64,000 nucleotides of DNA from Magnetospirillum sp. UT-4 (GCF_902729435.1 NZ_CACVCG010000034.1:20464-84463), one strand, 5' to 3'; positions 1 to 12,340 are shown, numbered from the stretch's first letter. The notes: generated by a model not told the origin, from the sequence alone. Translations and numbers: made by a program.

Positions 1-137
1 GGGGGCGGCGCGGCGGCGGCGGAACCCTTCCGCCGCTGCCGCGAAATTTCACGCACATGGCGGTATTGCAGGGGGTGGCGCTTTTCCGCCCGCCTTTGCT
101 GGCGTATGATGGGGGCATACGGCAGAAGGAGACAGCC

Positions 138-827
138 ATGTCCCACAACATCCTCTCCGTGATCTCGGCCATGGCCGAAGTGGCGACGGTCACCCACGAG
201 GAGCCGACCACCCGCAAGCCCAAGCGCCCGGTCATCACCATCTCACGCGACTACGGCTCGGGCGGCGACATCATCGCCACCCGGCTGGCCCAGCGCCTCG
301 ACATCCCGCTCTACGACGAGCATGTGCTGAAGGAGGTGGCGACGCGGCTGCATGACGACCCGGCAGTGGTCAAGATGCTGGACGAGGGCTTCGGCCGCGC
401 CAAGGACATGTGGCTTTACCGGCTGTTCTCGGGCAAGGACGTCAGCCCCGACAGCTACCGCGACACCCTGGTCAAGGTGGTGATGAGCCTGGGCCGCCTG
501 GGCGGCGTCATCCTGGGCCGCGGCGCCCACGTCATCCTGTCCGAAGCCTGCGCCCTCAGGGTGCGCGTCACCGGCTCGCCGGACGTCTGCGCCCGGCGCA
601 TGTTGGGGTCGGGGCACGGCAGCTTCGAAGAGCAGATGGCCAAGGTCAAGGAGGTCAACCACCGACGCGGCAAGTTCGTGTGGGAGGTGTTCAACTCCCG
701 CCTGTCCGACGCCAACCAGTTCGACATCGACATCAACACCGACCGCATGGGCGATTTCGAGGACGTGGTCGAGATGCTGATCGTGATGGCCAACGCCGTC
801 CATTCCGGCCGCGTGCTGAAGTTCTGA
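138..827 (+). CDS. Cytidylate kinase-like family protein
   Basis: This 229-residue protein resembles the cytidylate-kinase-like family (P-loop nucleoside kinases of the AAK/CMK fold); substrate and role are not known for this branch. The P-loop-like segment SRDYGSGGDIIA lies near residues 37-48, followed by the helix ATRLAQRL typical of the fold, and a GRGAHVIL segment near residue 125. The start chosen is the ATG at 138, which has an AAGGAG ribosome-binding site 6 nt upstream; a longer in-frame reading from 57 lacks such a site and adds low-quality sequence. It stands alone, convergent with the repeat protein on the other strand and separated from it by a strong GC-rich hairpin. Family assignment is likely; enzymatic activity is unproven. 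Confidence 0.8.
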   Translation: MSHNILSVISAMAEVATVTHEEPTTRKPKRPVITISRDYGSGGDIIATRLAQRLDIPLYDEHVLKEVATRLHDDPAVVKMLDEGFGRAKDMWLYRLFSGKDVSPDSYRDTLVKVVMSLGRLGGVILGRGAHVILSEACALRVRVTGSPDVCARRMLGSGHGSFEEQMAKVKEVNHRRGKFVWEVFNSRLSDANQFDIDINTDRMGDFEDVVEMLIVMANAVHSGRVLKF

Positions 828-838
828 GGTCTGGGCTT

Positions 839-863
839 CCTCCCCCGGCGCGGCCGGGGGAGG
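839..863. terminator. GC-rich hairpin between convergent genes
   Basis: An 11-bp perfect stem (CCTCCCCCGGC with its complement) and a 3-nt loop sit between two convergent stop codons. There is no T-run on either side, so it is terminator-like rather than a textbook intrinsic terminator; it could serve both directions. Confidence 0.6.
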
Positions 864-871
864 ACAAAGCC

Positions 872-3544
<2,673 letters not shown>

Positions 3545-3605
3545 GGCGGAAAAGTATCGCACCTGCGCCGGTTACGCCACGGAAGAAATACCGGCCCGAA
3601 TTGGC

Positions 3606-4436
3606 TCACCGGGCTGGTCTCGCGTCCCACGCCCGCGCCAGCGCACAGAATTCCTCGACGGTCAATTCCTCGGCCCGGGCGGTGGGTTCTATGGCGGCGG
3701 CGGCGAGCAGCGAGTCGGAATCGCCCAGCGTCTTCAGGCTGGAACGCAGCATCTTCCGGCGCTGCCCGAAAGCGGCGGCGGTGATCCGCTCCAGCGCCTC
3801 CAGCCGCGCCGGGGCCAGCGGCTCGGTTCGCGGCACCAGCTGCACCACCGTCGAGGTGACGTTGGGCGGCGGCGTGAAGGCGCGCCGGTCGATGTTGAAC
3901 AGCGGCCGGACCTCGCACAGCCACTGGGTGATCACCGACAGCCGGCCGTAATCGGGAGAGCGCGGCGCCGCCGCCAGACGGTCCACCACCTCCTTCTGGA
4001 ACATCAGGGTCAGGCTTTCGAAGGCCCGGGCGCGGCGCAGCCAGGCCAGCAGCAGCACCGTCGAGATGTTGTAGGGCAGGTTGGCGACGACGCGCCGCGG
4101 CGCCTCGCCCAGCGCTGCCGCATCGACCTCCAGCGCGTCGCCGGCGATGATCTCCATGCGGCCGGGAAAGGCGGCGGCGATCTCGTGTTGGATGGCGACG
4201 GCGCGGTCGTCGCGCTCGACCACGATCAGGCGGGCGGCCCCCGCCTCCAGCAAGGCGCGGGTGAGGCCGCCGGGACCGGGGCCGATCTCGATGGTGGTGC
4301 CGGTGGCGAGGTCGCCGGCGGCCCGCGCGATGCGGCCGGTGAGGTTCATGTCGAGCAGGAAATGCTGGCCCAGCGACTTGCGCGCCGCCAGCCCGTGGGC
4401 GGCGATGACCTCGCGCAGCGGCGGCAGGTCAGCCAT
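3606..4436 (-). CDS. rsmA: 16S rRNA (adenine(1518)-N6/adenine(1519)-N6)-dimethyltransferase
   Basis: RsmA (KsgA) dimethylates two adjacent adenines in the loop of helix 45 of 16S rRNA using S-adenosylmethionine, a late step of 30S assembly. The 276-residue length is normal. The N-terminus SLGQHFLLD (residues 21-29) is the family's RNA/substrate-entry signature, [10 protein letters not shown] (50-59) is the SAM-binding motif I, and NLPYN (119-123) is the catalytic motif IV. It overlaps the upstream pdxA by 8 nt, so translation is probably coupled. The pdxA-rsmA adjacency behind surA and lptD is the standard proteobacterial arrangement. Confidence 0.97.
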   Translation of the reverse strand: MADLPPLREVIAAHGLAARKSLGQHFLLDMNLTGRIARAAGDLATGTTIEIGPGPGGLTRALLEAGAARLIVVERDDRAVAIQHEIAAAFPGRMEIIAGDALEVDAAALGEAPRRVVANLPYNISTVLLLAWLRRARAFESLTLMFQKEVVDRLAAAPRSPDYGRLSVITQWLCEVRPLFNIDRRAFTPPPNVTSTVVQLVPRTEPLAPARLEALERITAAAFGQRRKMLRSSLKTLGDSDSLLAAAAIEPTARAEELTVEEFCALARAWDARPAR

Positions 4437-5445
4437 GGGCGGCCCGATTGGCGGAGATGGTCGCGGCCATGGCCAGCGCCGCCATCAGGCTGGTCTCGGA
4501 GGCGCGGCCGGTGCCGGCGATCTGGAAGGCGGTGCCGTGGTCGGGCGAGGTGCGCACGAACGGCAGGCCCAGGGTGACGTTGACGCCCTCGTCGAAGCCG
4601 ATGGTCTTGATCGGGATCAGCGCCTGGTCGTGGTACATGCACAGGGCGGCGTCGTAGCCGGCCCGTGCGGCGGCGTGGAACATGGTGTCGGGCGGCAGCG
4701 GCCCGAAGGCGTCGATGCCGGCGGCCCGCAAGTCGGCGATGGCGGGGGCGACGATGTCGATCTCCTCGCGGCCCATGGCGCCGTCCTCGCCGGCATGGGG
4801 ATTGAGCCCGGCCACCGCCAGCCGCGGCCGGGCGATGGCGAAATCGGTCTCCAGCGCGCCGGCGGTGACCCGGCCGGCGGCGACGATGGCGTCGCGGGTC
4901 AGGCTGCGCACCGCCTCGGCCAGGGCGACGTGGATGGTGACCGGCACCACCCTGAGCCCGGTGCAGGCCAGCATCATCACCTCGCGCCCCCGGTGGCCGA
5001 CCAGATCGGCCAGGAACTCGGTATGGCCGGGAAAGGTGAAGCCGCCCTGGTACATCACGCCCTTGTGGATGGGATTGGTCACCACCGCCGCCGCCTCGCC
5101 GGCCATGACGTGGCCGACCGCCCGCTCGATGGAGGCGCGCACGGCGCCCGCGTTGGCCGGGTCGGGGCGGCCGGGCTCGACGGGAACCGCCAGCGGCTGC
5201 GGCAGCACCGGCAGCGCCCGCGCGAAGGTTGCCGGGGCCTCGGCGGCCGCGGTGATCGCCGCCACCGGCACCGTCAGCCCCAGGCGGTGCGCCAGCGCCC
5301 GCAGCCGGTCGGGATCGTCGATCAGGAAGAACGCCGGCACCCCCTCGGCGCGGCGCAGCCAGGCCTTGAGCGCGATGTCGCCGCCGATGCCCGCCGGCTC
5401 GCCCATGGTCAGGGCCAGGGGGGCGAGGGATGCGGCAGAGGCCAC
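4429..5445 (-). CDS. pdxA: 4-hydroxythreonine-4-phosphate dehydrogenase
   Basis: PdxA oxidises 4-phosphohydroxy-L-threonine with NAD in the DXP-dependent branch of pyridoxal 5'-phosphate synthesis. The protein is 338 residues. The N-terminal [11 protein letters not shown] motif, the metal-site histidines in [13 protein letters not shown] and [11 protein letters not shown], and the C-terminal [18 protein letters not shown] are all family signatures. The start is a GTG at 5445, 4 bp from the surA stop codon; the only internal ATG, 13 codons on, would remove residues before the conserved GEPAGIG strand. It is cotranscribed with surA and rsmA. The later enzyme of the same cofactor pathway, pdxH, is also in this window but far away (33.7 kb). 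Confidence 0.97.
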   Translation of the reverse strand: MASAASLAPLALTMGEPAGIGGDIALKAWLRRAEGVPAFFLIDDPDRLRALAHRLGLTVPVAAITAAAEAPATFARALPVLPQPLAVPVEPGRPDPANAGAVRASIERAVGHVMAGEAAAVVTNPIHKGVMYQGGFTFPGHTEFLADLVGHRGREVMMLACTGLRVVPVTIHVALAEAVRSLTRDAIVAAGRVTAGALETDFAIARPRLAVAGLNPHAGEDGAMGREEIDIVAPAIADLRAAGIDAFGPLPPDTMFHAAARAGYDAALCMYHDQALIPIKTIGFDEGVNVTLGLPFVRTSPDHGTAFQIAGTGRASETSLMAALAMAATISANRAAHG

Positions 5446-5449
5446 CGGG

Positions 5450-6706
5450 CTATATCCGGATGTCGATGAAGGCGCTGCGCCGCAGGTCGCGGATATAGCG
5501 CCGCGCCAGCATGTCGAGCCGCTCGTTCTCGATCTGCCGCCGCACCGCCTCGCGCGAGGGGGCGGTGATGGACCCTTCCTGGCGCGAGCAGACCATGAAG
5601 ACGCGGATGCCGTCGGCGGTGTCGGCGGGCTGGCTGACGATGTTGGGCGGCAGTACCATGGCGGCGTCGAGATCGTCGGGCAGGTCGCCGGCCCGCATCG
5701 GCCCGACCTTGTCGGACTTGGCCCCGACCCGCTGCCCGATGGCCTGCAGGTCGTCGCAGGTCTTGGCCGGCCGCGTCAATTCGGCCGCCTGGGCCAGCAA
5801 TTGCGGCTTGGGCGGGGCGCCCTTGGTCGGGACCGGCAGGACGATGCGGGCGACGGCCACCTCGGCATCCTCGGGCGAGGCGACGGTGCCGGCGATGCGC
5901 TGGTTCACCTTGGCGACGATGAAATAGCCGGACGGCGTGCGCAGCAGGCTGGACACCTGGTCCTTGCCCAGGCGGGCCAGTTCGTCCAGCAGTTCCGGCT
6001 CGACCATGCCGGCCCCCACCCATCCCATGGAACCGCCATTGGCGGCGGTGGGGGAGCGCGAGAACTGGCGGGCGACGGCCGGAAACGGCGCCCCGTTCCG
6101 CATCTGGGCGAGCAAATCCTCGCCGGTCTTGCGCACCTCGTCCTCCTGCGCCGGATTATCGACGGGCAGGAAGATCTCGGCGGCCAGGTATTCGGGCTGG
6201 CCCTGGCGTTCGCGCAGGGCTTCCAGGCGGTCGTTGATCTCCTCCTCGCCGATGCGGATCTGCGGCTGCAGGATCCGGCGGGTCAGGCGCAGCCAGGTCA
6301 GGTCGGCGGCGATCTGCTCGCGCACCACCTCGGGGGCGATGCCGATCCGGACCAGGGAGCCAATCAGGGCGCCCTTGGGCATGTTGTTCTGCTTTTCCAG
6401 CATGGCGATGCCGGACTCGATCTCGGCGCTGGCGAGGACGACCTTCAGCCGCTTGGCCTCCTGCATCTGCAGGCGCTCGTCGATCATCTTGCGTACCACC
6501 TGCGGCACCACCTGGCGGCGGACCTCGGGGTTGTCGGGAATGCGCGAGGTGACGATGGCCATGCGCACCCGCGCCTCGACGTCCTTCAGCGAGATCGCCT
6601 CGTCGTTGACCACCGCGGCGACCCGGTCGAAATCCTGCGCCGCGGCGGCGAGCGGGGCCAGGCAGGCCAGGGCGAGGCAGAAGGCGGCGGCGAGGCGGAA
6701 GGTCAT
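5450..6706 (-). CDS. surA: Periplasmic peptidyl-prolyl isomerase chaperone SurA
   Basis: SurA escorts unfolded beta-barrel proteins, including LptD, across the periplasm to the BAM complex. A signal peptide (about 24 residues, ending AAAAQ) precedes the SurA N-terminal chaperone domain ([18 protein letters not shown]), one recognisable parvulin PPIase domain around residues 175-270 ([19 protein letters not shown] is the conserved core) and a second, diverged parvulin-like region at the C-terminus. The 418-residue length is normal. The ATG at 6706 has GGGAG 5-6 nt upstream, better than the GTG two codons earlier. It lies 18 bp downstream of lptD, its client, in the same operon. Confidence 0.94.
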   Translation of the reverse strand: MTFRLAAAFCLALACLAPLAAAAQDFDRVAAVVNDEAISLKDVEARVRMAIVTSRIPDNPEVRRQVVPQVVRKMIDERLQMQEAKRLKVVLASAEIESGIAMLEKQNNMPKGALIGSLVRIGIAPEVVREQIAADLTWLRLTRRILQPQIRIGEEEINDRLEALRERQGQPEYLAAEIFLPVDNPAQEDEVRKTGEDLLAQMRNGAPFPAVARQFSRSPTAANGGSMGWVGAGMVEPELLDELARLGKDQVSSLLRTPSGYFIVAKVNQRIAGTVASPEDAEVAVARIVLPVPTKGAPPKPQLLAQAAELTRPAKTCDDLQAIGQRVGAKSDKVGPMRAGDLPDDLDAAMVLPPNIVSQPADTADGIRVFMVCSRQEGSITAPSREAVRRQIENERLDMLARRYIRDLRRSAFIDIRI

Positions 6707-6724
6707 CGGCACTCCCAGGAAGGG

Positions 6725-9406
6725 CTAGAATACGTTGAGCGGAACATCGCCCAGGGTCTTGAACACCACGTTGAACGTCAGCTCGTAGCCGGCGAGCACA
6801 TCGGCGTCGTGGACATAGATCTTGCGCAGGTTGGTGAGGAAGGCGAAGCACTCGTCGGAATAGGCCAGGCGCGCCGTCCAGCCCACCGGTCCGGCACCGT
6901 CGGTCAGGTCGTAGGCGATCGTGCCGTAAGCCGACCAGTACTGGGTGATGGCCGCCGACAGGCTGGCACCGATGGCGTGGCGGCGGTTGAAGGTCTCGGA
7001 GGTCTCGTCCGTCCGCTCGAACATCAGGTAGCTGAGCGACGCCCGCAGCAGCGGCGGGCCGGCGGAGACGGTGGTCTCGTTGCGGCGAAGCTCGAGATTG
7101 TCCTTGTCGAGCCTGAACCGGTTGAGAAAGGCCAGGTTGGCGTTGGGCGACACGTCCAGCCGCCCGACATAGTCCGACAGGTTGCCGGCAAAGCCGCTGC
7201 CCGGGCCGTAGGTGCTGTCGGCATGGGCGCGCCAGCCCTGGGCCGCCTGGGCGGCGATGTAGCCGCCCCGTGCCGGATACCCGCTCCAGCGCAGGCCGTA
7301 GGCGCCGCGCGCGCCGCCCTCGACCCGGTCGAGGCCGGGCATGCGGTCGGCGCGCAGGATGTTGATCTCGTCGGGGTCGAAACCGGCCGAATCCTCGTTC
7401 GGGATCTTGGCCGGATTGCCGCCGTTGGGGCTGAACGCCACCATGGCCAGGGGTTCGACCGTCTGGGTGAACGTTGGCGAATTGCGGACGAAGGGCATCC
7501 GCCAGTCGGCGGCCACCTGCGGCACGACGCGCCCGGAGGTGCCGGATTCCGCCCCCGCGGTGGTGAAGTCGGATTTGTAGGCGTCGGCCCGCAGCGAGGT
7601 GGTCAGCGTGGTGATGTCGCCCGAGCGGCCGATGAAGGGGCGCTGCCAGGCGGTGCGGGTGACCATGCGGGCGGCGTCTGTCCCTTCGGTGCGGGCATAG
7701 GCCAGGGTGTCGGCGTCGAAGGTCCAGTAGCCGCCCTTGTCGCCGGGCTGCCCGACATGGCTGTAGACCGCATGGGGCAGGACCAGGGGCGACTGGTCGG
7801 GCTCGTCGATGGAGCGCAGGCTCTGGAAGGCGAAGCCCTCGGCCATGGCGTAGTTGGTCCGCCCGAAGCCCTCGACGTAGGGGCGGGTGGTCAGCCAGGG
7901 CCGCCGCGCGTTGATGGGGAAATTGTAGAGCGATGTGTAGGTGGCGTCGCTCGCCCGCTGGATCTGGTATCCCGCCCGCCAGGTGCGGTCGAGGTCGAAC
8001 TTGCCGGTGGCATCGAGGTGACCGCGCAGCTTGCCGGTATGCTTGTCCGAGGTCAGGCTGGCTTCCGACAGCATCTCGCCGTCCATGCCGCGCCAGCGGT
8101 GCTCGCCCGCCAGGACCATGCGCTGCAGGATGTTGTTGTTGCTTTCCACCAGACCCGGCGTTTCGGTGGTGGTGGCGCTCGGGAACAGGAAGCGGGGGGT
8201 GAAGGTCGCATCCTGGTTGGCGGCGATCGCCCAGTAATAGGGGGTGGTGAGCGAGGCGCCGAGATTGGAGGACAGGCCCGCGGTGGGGACCAGGAAGCCG
8301 CTCTTGCGCTTCACCGTCGGATCGGGATGGGACAGGTACGGCGTGTACATCACCGGCACGCCGGCGAATTCGATCCAGGCGTCGCGGTACTCGATGGACT
8401 GGTCGGCCTGGTTGTGGATGATCCGCTCCGCCTTGGCTTCCCAAAGCGGGCGGCGGTCGGGCCTCTTGCGGCACGGTTCGCAGGCGGTATAGACGCCCTT
8501 GTCGAGATCGGTGCGGTCGCCGCCCACCCGGGTGGCGGTGGCGGCGGCCATGCGCGAATTGTCCGACAGCAGGATGCGGATCTGGCGGGCGACGCCGTCC
8601 TTGAAGTCGCCGGTCAGCTCGAAATACTCGGCGGTGACGATGTCGCCGGTGGGCTCCATCAGGGTGATGTTTCCGGCCGCGCTGATGATGTCCTGCTTGA
8701 GGTTGTAGCTGACGTTGTCGGCGACCAGGGTGCGTCCGGACTGGACGATCTCGACCCGGCCGACGGCGGTGACGATGCCCAGCTCGCGGTCGTGCACGAT
8801 CTGATCGGCCGTCAGGTCCACCGGCGGCTCGCCCTCGGGGGCTGGAGCCGCCTTCTTGGCCTTTGCCGCCGGGCGGGCAGGCTGCGGCTCGGCCCCGTCG
8901 TCCCCGGCCACATCCGGTCGCGGTGGCGGTTCCGCCGCCGCGGACCGGGTGGCAGGGCGGGACGGCGCGGCCGGGGAGGTCTGGGTGGCGTCCTCGCCCC
9001 AGGCGTCGCTCCAGGTTCCGATCTCGGCGGCGCGGGGAAACGGCCCGGCGGCGGGAGCAATGGCGGCGGGTGCCGGGGCGGGAGCGGCCACCGGCAGGGC
9101 GCGCGGGCGGGGCGCCGGTGCCGGCACCGTCTGGTCGCCCCAGGCATCGCCCCATCCGCCGATTTCGGCCGGGCGCGGGCCGGCCGGCCCGGCGGCCGGG
9201 ACCTGTGCGGCGGCAACCGGCGCGGCTGCCGGTGGCGGAGCCGGCGCGCGGGCGGGCGGCGGCGGTGCGACCTCTTCGCCCCAGGCATCGCCCCAACTGC
9301 CCAGGTCGCCGGGGGTGGCCGCGGTCGCCGGCCGGACAACCGGCAGCGAAGCGGCCGCCAGGGCGAGGGCCAGAACGGCGGCGGAGGGGCGGCGGAGAAC
9401 GGTCAT
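6725..9406 (-). CDS. lptD: LPS assembly outer-membrane protein LptD with a repeat-bearing N-terminal extension
   Basis: LptD is the outer-membrane barrel that inserts lipopolysaccharide into the outer leaflet. The 893-residue protein starts at the ATG at 9406, which overlaps the lptF stop (ATGA). A signal peptide ending near residue 30 is followed by an unusual Pro/Ala-rich stretch to about residue 195 that holds three copies of a W-G/S-D-A-W-G motif at about residues 33-45, 80-92 and 127-139. Then comes the OstA/LptA-like jellyroll (from VDLTADQIVHDRELGIVTA, about 197) and the barrel, which ends in a phenylalanine (NVF) as expected for BAM recognition. A CEPCRKRP segment gives two cysteines in the central region. 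Three near-equal 47-residue spacings argue that the extension is an organised repeat rather than random linker. Confidence 0.93.
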   Translation of the reverse strand: MTVLRRPSAAVLALALAAASLPVVRPATAATPGDLGSWGDAWGEEVAPPPPARAPAPPPAAAPVAAAQVPAAGPAGPRPAEIGGWGDAWGDQTVPAPAPRPRALPVAAPAPAPAAIAPAAGPFPRAAEIGTWSDAWGEDATQTSPAAPSRPATRSAAAEPPPRPDVAGDDGAEPQPARPAAKAKKAAPAPEGEPPVDLTADQIVHDRELGIVTAVGRVEIVQSGRTLVADNVSYNLKQDIISAAGNITLMEPTGDIVTAEYFELTGDFKDGVARQIRILLSDNSRMAAATATRVGGDRTDLDKGVYTACEPCRKRPDRRPLWEAKAERIIHNQADQSIEYRDAWIEFAGVPVMYTPYLSHPDPTVKRKSGFLVPTAGLSSNLGASLTTPYYWAIAANQDATFTPRFLFPSATTTETPGLVESNNNILQRMVLAGEHRWRGMDGEMLSEASLTSDKHTGKLRGHLDATGKFDLDRTWRAGYQIQRASDATYTSLYNFPINARRPWLTTRPYVEGFGRTNYAMAEGFAFQSLRSIDEPDQSPLVLPHAVYSHVGQPGDKGGYWTFDADTLAYARTEGTDAARMVTRTAWQRPFIGRSGDITTLTTSLRADAYKSDFTTAGAESGTSGRVVPQVAADWRMPFVRNSPTFTQTVEPLAMVAFSPNGGNPAKIPNEDSAGFDPDEINILRADRMPGLDRVEGGARGAYGLRWSGYPARGGYIAAQAAQGWRAHADSTYGPGSGFAGNLSDYVGRLDVSPNANLAFLNRFRLDKDNLELRRNETTVSAGPPLLRASLSYLMFERTDETSETFNRRHAIGASLSAAITQYWSAYGTIAYDLTDGAGPVGWTARLAYSDECFAFLTNLRKIYVHDADVLAGYELTFNVVFKTLGDVPLNVF

Positions 9407-10518
9407 GCCCTGGCCCTTGCCGGCAACACCCGGGAAATGCGGCGGCTGCCCGCCAGCACCCAGGTGCCGAAGGCGACGGGCAGCAGCGCCGCCAGATACA
9501 TCAGCGGGATGAACATCAGGTTGGCGCTGGCCAGGTTGGCCACCCCCAGCGCCGTCGCCTGCAGCGCCACCATCACCCCGACCGCCGACAGGATCGCGAC
9601 GCCCTGGCCGCGGCGGTCGAAGCCCGAGGCCAGCAGGGCGACCAGCGCCACCATGGCGAAGCCGATATTGTAGAGCGGCGAGGTGACGCGGTTGTGCAGT
9701 TCCACCTTGGCCCGCCGGTAGTCGCTTTCGCCCAGTTCGACGATGTCGGCATTGACCAGTTCCCGGATGCTGCGTTCGCGGGCGTCGCGGAACCGCGGCG
9801 AATCCGTGCCGGTGGCGGTGGCGAGATCGACGGTGTAGCTGTCGAAATACAGCACCGCCAGCTTGCCGCTGCCGGCCCTCAGTTCCTGGCGGTTGCCGTT
9901 GAGCATCAGGACGCGGGGACCCGCCTCGGTGACGACCAGGGCGCCGCGCTCGGCCATCAGGGTGATCGGCTTTTCCGGGGAGCGGCGGTCGTGGACCAGG
10001 ATGCCGAGCAGTTCGCCCTCGGCGGTGCGGCTGCGCACATAGATGGTCAGGCCGTTGCCGAACTTGTTGAAGGCGCCTTCCTGCAGCAGGACGTTGGTGA
10101 TGTCGTTGCGGATCGTCCACTGCATTTCGCGGAAGCCTTGCACCGACAACGGAATCGCCCACAACGCCAGAAGGTAGCCGATCAGGGTGGCGATGCCGGC
10201 CAGGATCAGGGCCGGCCGGGCGAGCGCCCAGTCGGACAGGCCCGCCGCCCGCAGAACGGTCAGCTCGCGGTCACCGATGAGCTTGTTGTAGGTGAAAAGC
10301 ACTACAGCGAAAAGGGAAATCGGCACGATGACGACCAGGAAGCTGGGCATCAGGAGCACCGTCAGGGCCAGGAACGTGGCCGCCGAGATGCCCTTGTTGA
10401 CGATCATCTCGATGAAGCGCAGCGACTGGGTCAGCCACAGGACGCAGGCCAGCGCCAGTGACACCAGCACCAGCCCGACCGTCAACTGCCGCAATACGTA
10501 GCGCGTGATCCCCGTCAT
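9403..10518 (-). CDS. lptF: LPS export ABC transporter permease LptF
   Basis: This is one of the two half-permeases of the LptB2FG transporter, which pulls LPS out of the inner membrane. The 371-residue protein has the YjgP/YjgQ layout: two N-terminal membrane helices (about 10-75), the conserved loop GDRELTVLRAAGLSDW that contacts the LptB ATPase, another helix, a periplasmic beta-jellyroll (about 135-260) and three C-terminal helices. The opening RYVLRQLTVGLVLVSLALA and LTQSLRFIEMIVNKG favour LptF over LptG. The ATG at 10518 follows a strong TATAAT box by only 9 nt and has no Shine-Dalgarno. The stop overlaps the lptD start. The expected partner gene lptG is not next to it; it must be elsewhere in the genome. 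Confidence 0.88.
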   Translation of the reverse strand: MTGITRYVLRQLTVGLVLVSLALACVLWLTQSLRFIEMIVNKGISAATFLALTVLLMPSFLVVIVPISLFAVVLFTYNKLIGDRELTVLRAAGLSDWALARPALILAGIATLIGYLLALWAIPLSVQGFREMQWTIRNDITNVLLQEGAFNKFGNGLTIYVRSRTAEGELLGILVHDRRSPEKPITLMAERGALVVTEAGPRVLMLNGNRQELRAGSGKLAVLYFDSYTVDLATATGTDSPRFRDARERSIRELVNADIVELGESDYRRAKVELHNRVTSPLYNIGFAMVALVALLASGFDRRGQGVAILSAVGVMVALQATALGVANLASANLMFIPLMYLAALLPVAFGTWVLAGSRRISRVLPARARA

Positions 10519-10527
10519 GGCGGCGGG

Positions 10528-10557
10528 ATTATAGACAGGCCCGGTCAAGCGGACCAA
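10528..10557 (-). promoter_or_regulatory. Sigma-70-like promoter of the lptF operon
   Basis: Read on the minus strand, TTGGTC (10557-10552) and a perfect TATAAT (10533-10528) are separated by 18 bp. The predicted start point near 10521 is only 3-4 nt before the lptF ATG, so the transcript would be nearly leaderless. Confidence 0.55.
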
Positions 10558-10582
10558 CGGGATTCGACGCTTGACCGACGGC

Positions 10583-12340
10583 CTAGAGCTGGTCCTCGTC
10601 GAAAGCCATGATCAGGGTCGAGCCGGCCTCGATCTGGGCCAGCAGCGCGGCGGCGCGCGGCAGCACGGCGTCGCCGTAGAACCGGGCGGTGGCCTGCTTG
10701 GCGGCAAGGAAGGGGGAGGCCTCCCTCTTTGCCGCCAGGGCCGCCGCCTTCAGTGCCGCCTCGGCCATCAGCCAGCCGCCGGCGGTGATGCCGAGCAGGT
10801 CGAGGAACGGCCGGGCGACGCTTCCCGCCAGGTGGGGATCGCCGCCGTGGCCGTCCAGCAGGTGCCGCGCCGCCGCCTCGGCGGCATCGGCGGCGGCGCC
10901 CAGGCGGACCCGCAGGCCGGCCCAGTCCGGCCCTTCCAGCCTGGCCTCGGTGGCGCGGATTTCGGCCATCAGCAGGCCGAAGGCGCGGCCGTCGTCGCGC
11001 AGCAGCTTGCGCCCGACCAGATCCATGGCCTGGATGCCGTTGGTGCCCTCGTAGATGGCGGCGACGCGGACGTCGCGCAGGTGCTGGGCGATGCCGGTCT
11101 CCTCGATGTAGCCCATCCCGCCGAACACCTGAAGGGCGGTGTCGGCGACTCGGAAGCCGACATCGGTGCACCACGCCTTGACCACCGGGATGAGCAGATC
11201 GACCACCGCCTGGGCGCGGGCGCGCGCGGCGGCGTCGGGATGGTGGCGGGCGATATCCAGACGCCCGGCGGCGACATAGGCCAGGGCGCGGGCGGCCTCG
11301 GTCAGCGCCTTGTTGGTCAGCAGCATGCGCCGCACGTCGGGGTGGTGGACGATGGCGACGCCGCCCTGCACCCGCTCGCGGGCGAAGGCGGCGGCCTTGG
11401 CCGATGCGCGCTCGGCCTGGGCGACGCCTTCCAGGCCGACCGCCAGGCGGGCGTTGTTCATCATGGTGAACATCAGCGCCAGGCCCTTGTTTTCCTCGCC
11501 CACCAGCCAGCCGACGGCGCCGTCGCTCTCGCCATAGGCCATGACGCAGGTGGGGCTGGCGTGGATGCCCAGTTTTTCTTCCAGCCGGATGCAGGCGACG
11601 TCGTTGCGCGCTCCGGGATTGCCGGCGGCGTCGGGGATCAGCTTGGGGACCAGGAACAGCGTGATGCCCTTGACCCCGGGCGGGGACTCGGGCAGCCGGG
11701 CCAGCACCAGATGGACGATGTTGGCGGCCAGGTCGTGGTCGCCCGAGGTGATGAAGATCTTCTGGCCGAAGAGGCGGTAGGTGCCATCGGCCTGCGGCAC
11801 CGCCCGGGTCTTCAGGGCGCCGACATCCGAGCCGGCCGAGGGCTCGGTCAGGTTCATGGTGCCGGTCCATTCTCCCGACACCAGGCGGGGCAGGTACAGC
11901 CGCTTCAGCGCCTCGGAGCCGTGGGCGTGCAGCGCCTCGACCGCCCCCGCGGTCAGCATGGGGGTGAGGGCGAAGCTCATGTTGGCGGCGTGCCACAGCT
12001 CCTGCACCGCGATCGCCACTAGCCAGGGCAGGCCCTGGCCGCCGTAATGCGGGTCGAACGGCACCGCGTTCCAGCCGCCCTCGACGAAGCGGCCGTAGGC
12101 GGCGCGGAAGCCGTCGGGGGTGACCACGCCGTCCTCGCTCAGGCGGCAGCCCTGGCGGTCGCCGGCATGGTCGAGGGGGGCCAGCACCTCGGCGGCGAAG
12201 CGCCCGGCCTCGGCCAGCACGGCGGTGACCAGATCCATTCCGGCCTCGTCGCAGCCGGGCAAGGCGGCGATGTCCGGCAGTCCGGCCAGATGCTCGACGA
12301 CGAAGGCCATGTCCTGGATCGGCGGGCGAAAGCTGGACAT
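10583..12340 (-). CDS. Acyl-CoA dehydrogenase (DmdC/FadE-like long form)
   Basis: This FAD enzyme introduces a 2,3-double bond into an acyl-CoA. At 585 residues it belongs to the long acyl-CoA dehydrogenases that have an extra N-terminal segment and a C-terminal acetyl-CoA-dehydrogenase-like domain, as in 3-methylmercaptopropionyl-CoA dehydrogenase DmdC. Signatures are GTMNLTEPSAGSDVGAL (FAD/acyl contact), FITSGDHD, ALQVFGGMGYIEETGIAQHLRD and IYEGTNGIQAMDL, which contains the catalytic glutamate. The start ATG has GGGAG upstream. No other beta-oxidation gene is beside it, so the natural substrate (fatty acid, branched or sulfur-containing acyl-CoA) cannot be read from context. It is 65 bp upstream of lptF, with a separate promoter between. 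Confidence 0.92.
   Translation of the reverse strand: MSSFRPPIQDMAFVVEHLAGLPDIAALPGCDEAGMDLVTAVLAEAGRFAAEVLAPLDHAGDRQGCRLSEDGVVTPDGFRAAYGRFVEGGWNAVPFDPHYGGQGLPWLVAIAVQELWHAANMSFALTPMLTAGAVEALHAHGSEALKRLYLPRLVSGEWTGTMNLTEPSAGSDVGALKTRAVPQADGTYRLFGQKIFITSGDHDLAANIVHLVLARLPESPPGVKGITLFLVPKLIPDAAGNPGARNDVACIRLEEKLGIHASPTCVMAYGESDGAVGWLVGEENKGLALMFTMMNNARLAVGLEGVAQAERASAKAAAFARERVQGGVAIVHHPDVRRMLLTNKALTEAARALAYVAAGRLDIARHHPDAAARARAQAVVDLLIPVVKAWCTDVGFRVADTALQVFGGMGYIEETGIAQHLRDVRVAAIYEGTNGIQAMDLVGRKLLRDDGRAFGLLMAEIRATEARLEGPDWAGLRVRLGAAADAAEAAARHLLDGHGGDPHLAGSVARPFLDLLGITAGGWLMAEAALKAAALAAKREASPFLAAKQATARFYGDAVLPRAAALLAQIEAGSTLIMAFDEDQL

Noticed and set aside
4682..9673. A 1663-codon open frame on the + strand
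   Set aside because: It is antisense to rsmA, pdxA, surA and lptD. Its composition (Gly, Ala, Arg, Asp, His rich) is the typical shadow of high-GC coding sequence, and no family motif is seen.
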